A stretch of DNA of 64,000 nucleotides from an uncultured Flavobacteriaceae bacterium (GTDB lineage: Bacteria > Bacteroidota > Bacteroidia > Flavobacteriales > Flavobacteriaceae), in NCBI GenBank assembly GCA_947487895.1, contig CANKYF010000016.1, positions 62,001 to 126,000 of the forward strand, read 5' to 3'. The notes below the pieces were generated by a model that did no database searches, was not told the origin of the DNA, and was given only the letters and a program-made list of their open reading frames with translations. The position numbers were made by a program, and so were the translations under genes. Of the stretch, positions 19,472 to 29,324 are shown piece by piece. Position 1 is the stretch's first letter, and each line of letters opens with the position of its first letter.

Positions 19472-20647
19472 TTAAAACTTGGGAATATCATTTAAATCAA
19501 CCCCCAATACTTTTTTAGAAATATCATTTAACTCATTAAATTCACCTTCAAAATGATACGTAGTTTGACTATGATTTATTGATTCATTAGGTTCTAATTC
19601 TTTTGCAGAAGAAGAAGATTCAAATTCATAGAATGGCCAGTTATGATTTAAAGTAACATCTACATTGCCATTAAAAATATTAATAACATCTCCTTTGTAA
19701 GGGTTATTATTTTTAGGCAGTGAATTTAAATACAATCCTGTTTCATCAAAATTAAAAGTTATTATATTCAGCAAACTAAGCTCTTCAGAATAACTACCAA
19801 AAATATTCTTAGTATGCTCTGGTAATGTTCCAATTTTATTCAACCCATTGGCATCAGCTTTATAATAAACAACCCCATTAATTACTTTCATCCTATAATC
19901 GGTTGTCTTAGTAAAATATTCGGTTATGGAGTCTGTTTCTTTCTTCAAAGGGATGATAACTCTATTATCAGGGCTTGTATTCATACATCCCAATTCCCAT
20001 AAAGATATTAAACCCGTTTCTTTATTCCATTTTTTACTAATATTGATCATTTTAGTTTCTGCACTAAAACCTACATAGGCCACATTATCTAGATTTATAG
20101 AAAGTTCCTTCTCAATATTTTTTTTACTTAAAATTGATACTTTCCTAACTACATCTATATCAAAAACAAAGTTTTCAGCATTCTTTATGCTCATTTTACC
20201 TCCATAGGTGATTGACTGCCCTGTATGCGCTATTTCTTCAAACTTAGTATTGTTAAGACTATTTGGCGCTCTCATATTTTCATCGATCTGTTCTTTTCCA
20301 GCATCAAAAAAAATAGAATACTTACCAAACTCAGGAGCAAACCAAAACCTACTTTCACCTCCTAAACTAGCCATATTATTGGAATGCTTATTAGACTCAA
20401 TTAAACTAGAGTTAAACCACCCGTAACATCTGCTCTCTAAACCATTCGAAGAACTAACAAATACTCTAGCTTGGTAAGGTCCAGATACAGCAATCATAGA
20501 TTTTCCAGACTGCAACACCTCAAGCCCCTTTATAGGCTTTAAAACCTCTAATTTATATCCAAATGAACTCTCTTTGTAAGTAGGGTTGCATGCAAGAGCA
20601 CTAATAAGCATACAACTGAAGACTAGGGTTATTTTGAAAATGCGCAT
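19472..20647 (-). CDS. DUF6786 family lipoprotein
   Basis: A 391-residue exported lipoprotein with lipobox Cys20 (ALAC). The block PYQARVFVSSSNG followed by CYGWFN, and the later ESRFWFAPEFG, fit DUF6786, a Bacteroidota family. Its fold looks like the aldose-epimerase (galactose mutarotase-like) beta superfamily. That resemblance is from memory of related sequences. It starts 10 bases after the stop of the TPR-LuxR regulator on the same strand, so both are probably one transcript, divergent from the SusC/D operon. A role in sugar handling for that locus is plausible but unproven. Confidence 0.7.
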   Translation of the reverse strand: MRIFKITLVFSCMLISALACNPTYKESSFGYKLEVLKPIKGLEVLQSGKSMIAVSGPYQARVFVSSSNGLESRCYGWFNSSLIESNKHSNNMASLGGESRFWFAPEFGKYSIFFDAGKEQIDENMRAPNSLNNTKFEEIAHTGQSITYGGKMSIKNAENFVFDIDVVRKVSILSKKNIEKELSINLDNVAYVGFSAETKMINISKKWNKETGLISLWELGCMNTSPDNRVIIPLKKETDSITEYFTKTTDYRMKVINGVVYYKADANGLNKIGTLPEHTKNIFGSYSEELSLLNIITFNFDETGLYLNSLPKNNNPYKGDVINIFNGNVDVTLNHNWPFYEFESSSSAKELEPNESINHSQTTYHFEGEFNELNDISKKVLGVDLNDIPKF

Positions 20648-20657
20648 GAACCTACAA

Positions 20658-22325
20658 TTAAAGAGAATTAATGTAATCTTCTAAATTAACACTTCTTGGA
20701 AGATTCATTTTTTTTCGTATTCTATGTCGAGATGTATGAACCGATTCTACAGAAATTCCTAATAATCTAGACATTTCCTTACTCGAAAAATTAAGTTTGA
20801 TTAAAGCACATATTTTTTGATCTCCCTGACTTAGCTTCGGATATTTTTCAAATATCTTATTATAAAACTCTTTGTTTACATCAATAAACCTTAGCTTAAA
20901 CTCTTCCCAATTTTGGTTGTTACTCACAGATATAGAACGCAAAACTTTATTAACTTCATGTACCTTAATTTTTTCATCCTTAACTCTAACCTTAGATTTC
21001 AAAGTCTTTAAAAACTCTTCTTTCTCTATGAGTTGTAATGCTGAAGCTGCCAATTCTTTATTTTTAAGATCTAACAACTCTTGAGTTTTTTTATTCTCTA
21101 ATTCTTGATTTTTTCTAATGAGTTCTTTTTCTGCTTTATGTTTATCCCTTAAGTTTTTTACATATATAAATGCTATTATAACAATAGATATTATTGAAAC
21201 TATTAATACTATACGTTGCAAATTACCAATCTTTTCTTCTTGCTCTAACTGCATTAAATATTGTTCTCTAATTTGCTGTTCTCGTTTTTGTTTTTCAATT
21301 CTATAGGTATCTTTAATTTCTAACAAAGATTTATTACGCTTACTTCTACTATCGTAAAACGTTTTATCCAATTCCTTTGCTATATTTATATGCTCAAATG
21401 CTTTTTTATAGTCATTCTTAATCTTGAACATTTCTGCCAACTTTTCATGTACCAAAGGAATAAAACCTATATGAGAACTATACTTTTTTGATATATCCAA
21501 AGATTTCATATAAAGCTCTTCACTTTTATTTAAAAGGTTCATATCTAAATATATATCTCCCCATTGTTTATAGAATAATACCAAATAAGATTTATCATTT
21601 TTTTCAAACCAAGGATATATTTCCTGCATTATTTCCAGAGCTCTTTTTGCTTTATTAGTTTTAGATAAAACATAAGCATGTTCAAATTCCACCAAAGTTT
21701 TAGGGAAATCGGTTTTTGTTTCTGGAAAAATCTGATAACAACTATCTACATAAATCTTTGCTTTATTAGGCTTATCAAGCTCTCTATAAGTACTTGCAAT
21801 AAAATAATAATAGGGTATCAGAGCGCCTTTTTCACTAACTCCACTTTTTACTAAATTCTTTTGATTTTGTAATGCTTTATTTGAATATTTAAAAGATTCC
21901 TCTTCTCTTTTATAATAGCTATATATTCTACCTAACTTATGATATACTATAGATCTAATATTACTATTTTCAAACTTATCTGTGAGCATTAATGCTTGCC
22001 AATAAGCATCATAAGAATTTGAATAATTTGCTCTATTCTCATAAATATGAGCTTTAGTAAGTAGGTCATTAGCAGCTTCTATTGTATCACCAGATTTTAA
22101 AAATTCTTTATAACTCATTTGAAGTAAAATAAGAGAGCTATCAGGGTTTTTAAATCTTGATTTGTTAGCCTCATTTCTTAATTCAAAAGCTTTTTGATTA
22201 ATAGAATCTTTTTGAGTTAAGACATTAGGCATTGCATAAGACCAAATAGATAACAAGAATATAGTTACTTGAAATATTTTACTAACTTCATTAGTGAGGT
22301 ATACTTTAAAATTCATCTTTTTCAT
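20658..22325 (-). CDS. TPR-containing membrane LuxR-type transcriptional regulator
   Basis: The order of parts in 555 residues is: N-terminal hydrophobic export/anchor segment (about 15-33), about six TPR-like helical repeats (50-330), one transmembrane helix near 370-388 (IVLIVSIISIVIIAFIYV), a coiled-coil linker (390-450) and a LuxR-type helix-turn-helix at the C-terminus (about 490-550, with LNFSSKEMSRLLGIS). The layout implies periplasmic sensing by the TPR domain and cytoplasmic DNA binding. Regulators of this design stand next to SusC/D loci in Flavobacteriia. The divergent susC-like gene lies 470 bases upstream, and the DUF6786 gene follows it. Confidence 0.85.
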   Translation of the reverse strand: MKKMNFKVYLTNEVSKIFQVTIFLLSIWSYAMPNVLTQKDSINQKAFELRNEANKSRFKNPDSSLILLQMSYKEFLKSGDTIEAANDLLTKAHIYENRANYSNSYDAYWQALMLTDKFENSNIRSIVYHKLGRIYSYYKREEESFKYSNKALQNQKNLVKSGVSEKGALIPYYYFIASTYRELDKPNKAKIYVDSCYQIFPETKTDFPKTLVEFEHAYVLSKTNKAKRALEIMQEIYPWFEKNDKSYLVLFYKQWGDIYLDMNLLNKSEELYMKSLDISKKYSSHIGFIPLVHEKLAEMFKIKNDYKKAFEHINIAKELDKTFYDSRSKRNKSLLEIKDTYRIEKQKREQQIREQYLMQLEQEEKIGNLQRIVLIVSIISIVIIAFIYVKNLRDKHKAEKELIRKNQELENKKTQELLDLKNKELAASALQLIEKEEFLKTLKSKVRVKDEKIKVHEVNKVLRSISVSNNQNWEEFKLRFIDVNKEFYNKIFEKYPKLSQGDQKICALIKLNFSSKEMSRLLGISVESVHTSRHRIRKKMNLPRSVNLEDYINSL

Positions 22326-22795
22326 TAATAATATTTTAATTCTTAGTTTTTTGGCAGTAGCTAAAATAACTTAAACCAACTGGACACTTTAATAAATAAA
22401 CTAGACACGAACTTTACTTAATATCTAAAATTAAGCAAAAATTAATAACTATAACTAAGAAAAGCAAAAATTAAACCTTGATTTTTAGCAATTTGATAAA
22501 TATTAACATTTAACAAATTATAATAATTTTTCAAATATAAATTAAACAATTTCTAGTAATTAATAGTGTCTTTCTATCACCTAGACAATATAAATACAGA
22601 AAAAAACACAACAAAAGCAAAATTTATAAAATTTAAATTATTGATTATCAAAGAATTAAATAATAATAAATCAAGTTTTAATCAAGTTTTAATGCGCAAA
22701 AAATAATTAAGAGTCAAGTTAAAATTCAGTTTTAATAGCGAAAACAAATTATTGTATGATTAAATTTAACACTTATTAACTAAACCAATTATATA
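22326..22795. other. 470-base regulatory intergenic region between the regulator and susC
   Basis: No coding capacity was found. The region is very AT-rich and contains three sets of direct repeats: ACTgGACAC/ACTaGACAC at 22379 and 22400 (21-base period), AAGCAAAAATTAA at 22433 and 22462, and four 11-base units at 22671-22735. No exact TAnnTTTG promoter was found on either strand, which fits activator-dependent expression. Confidence 0.7.
22671..22735. promoter_or_regulatory. Four 11-base repeats in helical phase upstream of susC (candidate operator)
   Basis: The unit TCAAGTTTTAA occurs twice in perfect tandem at 22671 and 22682. After a spacer come the variants TCAAGTTAAAA (22714) and TTCAGTTTTAA (22725). 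Offsets are 11, 32 and 11 bases, close to one, three and one helical turns, so all four face the same side of the DNA. The set lies 60-125 bases upstream of the susC ATG, a good place for an activator. Confidence 0.5.
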
Positions 22796-25700
22796 ATGAA
22801 ATTAAACTTTTGTTTGAAACAAAGCATAAGGCCTATGTTACTGGCTGCTTTGTTTATTCTCGTTTGTGGAAGTATTGATGCTCAGAGCAAAACCATCAAA
22901 GGTGTAGTTACTGAAGAGGGAGGGCTTCCTTTACCAGGAGTCACAATTCTTATCAAAGGAACTACATCTGGAGCCGCAACAGATTTTGATGGCAACTATG
23001 AATTAACTGCCAATACTGGCGATGTCATAGTATTCAGTTTTATTGGCTACACAACTAAAGAAGTCACTGTAGGCAATAATTCTACAATTAATGTATCACT
23101 TAGTGAGAGCTTATCTCAACTAGAAGAAGTTATTGTGGTAGGTTATGGTACACAAAGGAAAAAAGAAGTAACAGGTGCTGTTGCTAAAGTGGATGCTGAA
23201 GAATTAGTCAAAGTTGCTGTATCTGATATTGGTGCCGCTATTCAAGGTAAAGTAGCTGGGGTGAATATTCAAGCAGCTAGTGGACGCCCAGGTGAAGCAT
23301 CTAACGTACAAATTCGTGGTTTGGTTTCCTTAAACGGTGGTGAGCCACTTTATGTTGTGGATAATATTCCACAAGAAGGAAATCCTAACATCGCACCAGA
23401 ACAAATTGAATCTATAGATATTTTGAAAGATGGTGCATCAGCTTCTATTTATGGAGTTCGTGGTGCAGGGGGTGTAATTTTAATTACTACAAAACGTGGT
23501 GAAAAAGGTAAAATGAAGGTAGATATTAATATGTTTACAGGTATCCAAAACATTACTTCAGGTACCCCATTATCAAGTACAGCCGATTTTCTCTACGTTA
23601 GGGAGACTTCTGACCAAGCCAATGGTGTTGAGCCCCAAACATTTCTAATAAATGCTAACGCCTTAGATTTTGATACAAACTTTGTGGAAGAAGTACAAAA
23701 CGACAATGCTGTTGTACAAAATGTTAATATAAACTTATCTGGAGGTTCTGAAAACCTAACCTACAATTATAATACGACCTATTACAAGCAAGAGGGTACT
23801 ATAATCAGTTCAGATTTTGATCGTTTAACGAACCGTATTACTGGGCAGTTTAACAAAGGAAAATTCAAAGCTTTTGCATCTGCTAGTTTAACAACAGAAA
23901 ACCGTCAGCAAGAACCTTGGAATATCTTTGGATTTTCTATAGGTAACCCTCCTCACACAGCTCCTTTTAGTGCATTTCAACCTAATGGTCAAAATACAGT
24001 ACAATTAAATGATGTGGATAACGCAATATTTTATGGCTTTTTAGCACGTCAGTTAGATAATACTGATGACAGGGAACTTAAAAGAAATAGTCTTTCTTTA
24101 AATGCGGAATACGAAATTTTAGATGGATTAAGTTACAAATTAAATCTTGGTCGTAATGAAGCGCGGAATTTTAGAAAATTCTTTCAACCTCAGTATTTAG
24201 CTTTAGACCGCAACGGAAATTTGGTTTTATCTGGTTCAACACCGCAGGCTAGTTTGCAATACAATCAATGGTTTTCTAAAAGAGAGACTATAGAGCACAT
24301 TTTAAATTATAAAAAATCTTTTGGAAAGCATAATTTAAATTTATTAGCAGTAGCTTCTTACGAAAAGTTCCAATTTAGAACCTTGAATATAGGTACGCTT
24401 TTTGCTGTGGATGCATCCAATGATGTACAAGTACTAAATGCTGGATCTGAGCCACAGACTCCAAGTGAAAATAGAAATGCCAATACTTTGGCGGGTAAAT
24501 TAGTTAGAGTACAATACAATTATGATGGTAAGTATCTTATATCTGCAAGTCTCAGACGTGATGGTTCTTCTAAATTTGGTAATGATAACAGATACAATAG
24601 CTTCTATGGTTTTTCAGCAGGATGGAATGTAAGCGATGAAAACTGGTTTAATGTAGATGCTATTAACAGTTTAAAAATTCGTGGTAGTTGGGCACAAGTA
24701 GGATTTAATGGTATTGGTGATTATACTTTCATACCAGTAATTGAAGCTGGTGTAAACTATCCTTTTGGCGTCGATGAAAATTTACAAAACGGTTTAGTGC
24801 AACGTAGATTTGCAAACCCTGATGTACAATGGGAAACCCAAATCTCTTCAAATATTGGTTTTGAGTTGGGCTTATTTAACAATAAGTTAAACATTACAGC
24901 AGATGTTTATAAAAATGACAAGGAAGATATGTTACTTAATGAACTAACGGCTCCTTCTGCTGGTTTGTGGCAACCACGTGCAACAAATGTATACGGGTCT
25001 ATACCTGTCAATACTGGTAACATGGTAAATCAGGGTATTGAGGTTGCTGTTAACTATAAAGGTACAATAGGTGAAGATTTCAAATTTGGAATTTCTGGAA
25101 CTTGGACTCTTAATGATAACGAGATTACCAATTTAAATGGTAAAATACTTGGTCCTAATGGAGGTAGAATTACAAATTTTGATGGTAGTACTAGTAATCT
25201 TGCAACAACTGTTTTAAGATTAGGAAATCCAGCTGGGTCTTTCTATTTATACCAAAATGATGGTGTAATAAAAACCCCAGAAGAATTAGCTGAGTATCAG
25301 CAATTTGACACATCTTCTATTGGTTCTCCTGCACTGGGAGATATAAGGTTTAAAGATCTTAATGGTGATGGTATTATTAATGATGGCGATCGTGCAATCT
25401 CTGGTTCAGGTATTCCGCAGTGGGAAGCTGGTTTGAATCTTGATTTTAGCTATAAAAATTGGGATTTAGCCGTTCAAGCTTATATGGCCTATGGAGCAGA
25501 AATATATAATGGTAATAAGGTGCTAGCTTATCAGGGTGGGCGTCATCAAGATCAAGTTTTTCAATGGACCCCTCAGAATTCAAATTCTGATATTCCTACC
25601 TTTAGAGGTAACCAGCACTATAACGCACAACCATTTTCAGATTTTTTCTTAGAAGATGGTACGTATTTGCGAATTAGGGCCATGTCTTTAGGATTTACTG

Positions 25701-25891
25701 TTCCAAACACACTAGATTATGGAATTGAAAAAATTAGAGTATACTTATCTTCTGTAAATCCGTTTACGTTTACCAATTATACGGGTTTTGATCCTGAGGT
25801 AGGTGGTAATAGTCTATTTAATAGAGGTGTAGATAATGGAAATTATCCAATCGCTCGTCAATTTATGATGGGAGTTCAATTAAGTTTCTAA
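22796..25891 (+). CDS. SusC/RagA family TonB-linked outer membrane protein
   Basis: The outer-membrane porin of a glycan uptake pair, 1031 residues. A signal peptide ends near SIDAQS. A carboxypeptidase-D-like domain follows (about 33-110, with LPLPGVTILIKGTT and ATDFDGNYEL). The SusC signature LEEVIVVGYGTQ comes next. The plug follows, with IRGLVSLNGGEPLYVVDN and GASASIYGVRGAGGVILITT, and then the barrel. Gene order SusC-SusD-surface lipoprotein is standard. No enzyme genes follow, so the glycan class cannot be deduced from partners. Confidence 0.97.
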   Translation: MKLNFCLKQSIRPMLLAALFILVCGSIDAQSKTIKGVVTEEGGLPLPGVTILIKGTTSGAATDFDGNYELTANTGDVIVFSFIGYTTKEVTVGNNSTINVSLSESLSQLEEVIVVGYGTQRKKEVTGAVAKVDAEELVKVAVSDIGAAIQGKVAGVNIQAASGRPGEASNVQIRGLVSLNGGEPLYVVDNIPQEGNPNIAPEQIESIDILKDGASASIYGVRGAGGVILITTKRGEKGKMKVDINMFTGIQNITSGTPLSSTADFLYVRETSDQANGVEPQTFLINANALDFDTNFVEEVQNDNAVVQNVNINLSGGSENLTYNYNTTYYKQEGTIISSDFDRLTNRITGQFNKGKFKAFASASLTTENRQQEPWNIFGFSIGNPPHTAPFSAFQPNGQNTVQLNDVDNAIFYGFLARQLDNTDDRELKRNSLSLNAEYEILDGLSYKLNLGRNEARNFRKFFQPQYLALDRNGNLVLSGSTPQASLQYNQWFSKRETIEHILNYKKSFGKHNLNLLAVASYEKFQFRTLNIGTLFAVDASNDVQVLNAGSEPQTPSENRNANTLAGKLVRVQYNYDGKYLISASLRRDGSSKFGNDNRYNSFYGFSAGWNVSDENWFNVDAINSLKIRGSWAQVGFNGIGDYTFIPVIEAGVNYPFGVDENLQNGLVQRRFANPDVQWETQISSNIGFELGLFNNKLNITADVYKNDKEDMLLNELTAPSAGLWQPRATNVYGSIPVNTGNMVNQGIEVAVNYKGTIGEDFKFGISGTWTLNDNEITNLNGKILGPNGGRITNFDGSTSNLATTVLRLGNPAGSFYLYQNDGVIKTPEELAEYQQFDTSSIGSPALGDIRFKDLNGDGIINDGDRAISGSGIPQWEAGLNLDFSYKNWDLAVQAYMAYGAEIYNGNKVLAYQGGRHQDQVFQWTPQNSNSDIPTFRGNQHYNAQPFSDFFLEDGTYLRIRAMSLGFTVPNTLDYGIEKIRVYLSSVNPFTFTNYTGFDPEVGGNSLFNRGVDNGNYPIARQFMMGVQLSF

Positions 25892-25901
25892 AAAAAAAAC
25901 T

Positions 25902-27632
25902 ATGAAATCAATGAATAAAATAATAATAAAAGGTCTTGCTCTTCTTGCACTAGTTATTACTAGTTGTAACGAAAGTGTATTTTTAGACGAAGGAAATCCA
26001 AATGCGCTTACAGAAGCTAATTTTTGGAAAACAGAAGCTCATTTTAATTCTGCACTTACTACAGTGTATGGTGCTTTACAGAACCGAGGAATTAGTGGTT
26101 CTGAATTGGTTCAGGAGTTCGTACTAGGAGATATAGCTGGTACTCAACCTTGGTATCGTCCTGCTCCTTTTAGAAATTTAACTTATAATAACGCTCAAAA
26201 TCACGTTACGAACAAGTGGGAAGAGCTGTATTTGGGTGTTTTTAGAGCAAATACTATACTTACTCAGTTAGAAATAGTTGAGGAAGATATTTTAGATGAT
26301 GAGGCTAAAGCAAGAATTGAAGGAGAAGTGAAATTTTTGAGAGCGTTCTTTTATTTTCAAATTGTACACACCTATGGGGGTGCAATGATACATGATGGAG
26401 TTGCTCAAAGTATAGCAGAATTGAGCCAACCCTTATCAAGTATTGCTGAGGTTACTACGCAGATAATTATTCCAGATCTTGAATTTGCAATGAACAACTT
26501 GCCTGAATCATGGGAAACAGATCAAGTAGGTAGAGCTACATGGGGAGCTGCAACATCAATGTTAGGTAAAGTGTATTTATATGACAAACAATGGGATCAA
26601 GCAGCAACTTTATTCAAAGAAGTAATAGATTCTGGTATATACGGTTTAACACGTAATATTGAAGATAATTTTACGCATTTTAATGAGTTTAATGAAGAAT
26701 CTATTTTTGAAGTAAACTTCTCGTTCGATTTAGTGCCAGGAGCTGGTGGTGCTTTTAAAGATAATACTACAACAGGCATTATAGGAGCTGAGGCAACTGC
26801 CATGTCCAATGAAATAGGTACTCTTGCACATGGTGCTTTTAATACGGTTCTTACTTCGTATAGCTTGCATGAGTTGTTAGTGCATGACGAGGTAGATCCA
26901 GACAACCCTATTAACGATGGTAATGTAGAATCGCGTAGAATGAATTATACCATTGCTCCTAGAAATGGGGAAGGTGATTATTATTTAGAACCATTTGTTG
27001 AATCTAAAGCTAGCTGGGGTGGTGGAATAAGTGCATACGTAAAAAAACATTCTAACTGGTATCATATGGACTCAGAGCCTCTAATGGGACGTAGTGGAAT
27101 AAACTTTAGACATATTCGTTATGCAGATATTCTATTAATGTATGCTGAAGCTATAATCAATGATAGTGGTGATTTTATGACTGCCATTCAATATATTGAT
27201 ATGGTAAGAAGTCGTGCAGGTGTATATACCTTACAACAGTATATGGATATGAATGGTGGAATGTTTCCAGCCTTTCATGTGAGTCCACAAGTTAATGATG
27301 GGAATCTAACTTTTGTTGCTCCTAATGCACAAACAGTTATGGAACATATTCAAAAAGTAGAGCGAAAAATAGAGCTTTGTTTTGAAGGACATCGTTACAA
27401 AGATTTAGTTCGATGGGGCATCGTTAAAGAGGTTTTTGATGAATTACGTGCTGATGAACTTTGGAGGGTGAATAATTTAGATGTTTCGGGTAATGGTATA
27501 GCACCTTTATTTATACCTGGATTTGTTCGCCAAGACTATGTGCTGTCCGCTGATAACTACGAATCGGATGAACACGACTATTTCCCAATTCCTGTAGGAG
27601 AATCGTTAAATAATCCAAATTTTAATAATTAA
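25902..27632 (+). CDS. RagB/SusD family nutrient uptake outer membrane lipoprotein
   Basis: The SusD-like lid of the SusC transporter, 576 residues. The lipobox ends at C22 (VITSC). Family hallmarks are the N-terminal LTEANFWKTEAHF, WEELYLGVFRANTIL with the following helices, LRAFFYFQIVHTYGG, the RYADILLMYAEA helix, and the C-terminal ERKIELCFEGHRYKDLVRWG. It begins 10 bases after susC and is followed at 11 bases by a third lipoprotein, so the three form one operon. It should bind the glycan at the cell surface. Confidence 0.97.
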   Translation: MKSMNKIIIKGLALLALVITSCNESVFLDEGNPNALTEANFWKTEAHFNSALTTVYGALQNRGISGSELVQEFVLGDIAGTQPWYRPAPFRNLTYNNAQNHVTNKWEELYLGVFRANTILTQLEIVEEDILDDEAKARIEGEVKFLRAFFYFQIVHTYGGAMIHDGVAQSIAELSQPLSSIAEVTTQIIIPDLEFAMNNLPESWETDQVGRATWGAATSMLGKVYLYDKQWDQAATLFKEVIDSGIYGLTRNIEDNFTHFNEFNEESIFEVNFSFDLVPGAGGAFKDNTTTGIIGAEATAMSNEIGTLAHGAFNTVLTSYSLHELLVHDEVDPDNPINDGNVESRRMNYTIAPRNGEGDYYLEPFVESKASWGGGISAYVKKHSNWYHMDSEPLMGRSGINFRHIRYADILLMYAEAIINDSGDFMTAIQYIDMVRSRAGVYTLQQYMDMNGGMFPAFHVSPQVNDGNLTFVAPNAQTVMEHIQKVERKIELCFEGHRYKDLVRWGIVKEVFDELRADELWRVNNLDVSGNGIAPLFIPGFVRQDYVLSADNYESDEHDYFPIPVGESLNNPNFNN

Positions 27633-27643
27633 AATTGTTAGAT

Positions 27644-29254
27644 ATGAAAAAAAATAATAAGTTTTTAAGTATTCTCTTCATCTTCGTCTTGCTTTTTGTA
27701 AGCTGTGAAGATGAAGAAGTAACACTGAATGATGTTAGTCATCGTGTTATTGTAACATCAGAGATGAATTTCGAAAATAAAGTGATTGTTGGTGGTGACA
27801 TAGATTTTGGAGATATCTCTAGAGGTGTTGAATCTAGAACATGGACTTTTCCTGAAAATAATTCAAATATTATTGGAGAAGAAGGAAATACATCATCTAA
27901 AAATGTTATAAAAGCTGTTTTTAGTAAAGCAGGCGTTTATGATGTAAACCTTAACCAAATATTCAAGGATAATGTTTTTCCTGAAGAAGGCAGTACAGTT
28001 CCAAGTGATACTAAAGAATTGGATACTACTATTGTAGTAACAGTTTTAGACTCAATTAAGTCTGTGTTAAAAGCGTATAGAGTAAATCCAGATGGTACAA
28101 CAGGTGCTGAAATTAGCTTAGCAGACGGTGCTGAAAATGAGCTCGAAGCTAGTAATTCTATTCGTTTAACATACTCTGCTATTGGAGAGCCTCAAAACAT
28201 ATCCTGGAAATCTGTAGGAGGTAAACCTAATGCCATATTTATTGAAGACGATTCTGAAGTTGATATGAGATTTAATAGACTAGGATCATGGGATATTGAA
28301 TATCTTGCTTCAAGATTTAGACCAACCGATGCGGATACACTTACTTTTGAGAATGTAATAAAAGTAATTCCATCTACTGCTCCTGTTACTTTAGACAGAG
28401 TAGCAGAAAGAGATGATAATGTTATTTTAGAATTTAGTAGAGAAATGGACGCTACTACAGTAAATTCTTCTGATTTTGCTGTTAGAATAGAGAATAATAA
28501 TGGAACTCCTATTCTAATAAATCCAACTATTTCTTCTGCTACGGTTGATAAAGATGAAGCAACCATTATTGTTCTAGAATTAGATGGTGTGGAAATTTAT
28601 AACGATGATGAAGTTTATATATCCTATACTCCAGGAGCTTTAAGGACAGTAGATGAAGTTGAATCAGAAGCTATTACAGATGCTTTATTAACTGAATTTG
28701 ACCCTCTAACAAACATTTACCCTGATACCGATTTTGATTATGGCTTAGAAATTTGGACACCTGACAATTTTAACTATAAGGGTTGGGGTGCTCCTTGGGA
28801 TAAATACTCTTTGTCAAGTGATGCTGCGACTGTTCGTTCTGGCGCTAGTAGTCTAAAGGTTACATTAGAGCCAAATGGAGGTATGATTGTTGAGCCAGTA
28901 ACTGGACTTGGTGGAGACCTTGTTACTTTTACAATAAAGGCAGGTACAAAATATGAATTTGGTTATTGGATGTATATTGAGAGTGATCTATCTGCTGTTC
29001 CTACTGGTACTCAATCTCCTGATATTCAAGTGTACCCGTCTGATTGGGGTGGACCGAATTTAGTGCCTACAACATTTAATTCTTCCATGCCAACAGGAGA
29101 ATGGGTCTACTATTCTCAAGAATTTGACAACAGTGGTGGTGGTGATCGTAATATTTCCTGGTTTTTACGTGGGTTTAATGAACATCACAGCAATGAAATT
29201 GTATTTTATTGGGAGGACTTTTTCCTTGCTGAAATACCTGTAAGACCAAGATAG
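27644..29254 (+). CDS. Surface glycan-binding-type lipoprotein of the SusC/D operon
   Basis: The chosen start is the ATG at 27644, 11 bases after susD. An upstream in-frame TTG at 27635 would only add three residues. The lipoprotein signal ends at a Cys followed by EDEE. The next part (about 35-125) resembles a PKD-like fold (GGDIDFGDIS and a later VYDVNLNQIF). A bacterial Ig-like/SwmB-type domain follows (about 245-345, VILEFSREMD). A C-terminal carbohydrate-binding-like beta-sandwich covers about 360-536 (GLEIWTPDNFNYKGWG and GEWVYYSQEF). This is the usual position-three protein of such operons, the SusE/F or SGBP analogue. The specific glycan is unknown. Confidence 0.85.
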   Translation: MKKNNKFLSILFIFVLLFVSCEDEEVTLNDVSHRVIVTSEMNFENKVIVGGDIDFGDISRGVESRTWTFPENNSNIIGEEGNTSSKNVIKAVFSKAGVYDVNLNQIFKDNVFPEEGSTVPSDTKELDTTIVVTVLDSIKSVLKAYRVNPDGTTGAEISLADGAENELEASNSIRLTYSAIGEPQNISWKSVGGKPNAIFIEDDSEVDMRFNRLGSWDIEYLASRFRPTDADTLTFENVIKVIPSTAPVTLDRVAERDDNVILEFSREMDATTVNSSDFAVRIENNNGTPILINPTISSATVDKDEATIIVLELDGVEIYNDDEVYISYTPGALRTVDEVESEAITDALLTEFDPLTNIYPDTDFDYGLEIWTPDNFNYKGWGAPWDKYSLSSDAATVRSGASSLKVTLEPNGGMIVEPVTGLGGDLVTFTIKAGTKYEFGYWMYIESDLSAVPTGTQSPDIQVYPSDWGGPNLVPTTFNSSMPTGEWVYYSQEFDNSGGGDRNISWFLRGFNEHHSNEIVFYWEDFFLAEIPVRPR

Positions 29255-29285
29255 TTAGTTTTATAAATTAATGTTTAGTTACATT

Positions 29286-29315
29286 AAAAAAGGAAGCCTA
29301 ATGGCTTCCTTTTTT
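29286..29315. terminator. Bidirectional terminator between the Sus operon and the AraC gene
   Basis: A perfect 13-base stem AAAAAAGGAAGCC / GGCTTCCTTTTTT has a TAAT loop. It separates two convergent transcripts. Confidence 0.9.
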
Positions 29316-29324
29316 TGTTTAGAA

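Noticed and set aside
22326-22795. CRISPR-like array in the repeat-rich intergenic region
   Set aside because: Repeats are 9-13 bases, few and irregular, without spacers of constant length. No cas genes are present.
27635-27643. TTG start for the third Sus-operon lipoprotein
   Set aside because: An ATG nine bases later begins directly with a normal lipoprotein signal peptide.
28192-28566. A 124-codon open frame on the minus strand
   Set aside because: It is antisense to the third lipoprotein gene of the Sus operon and has low-complexity Ser/Val-rich content typical of a shadow frame.
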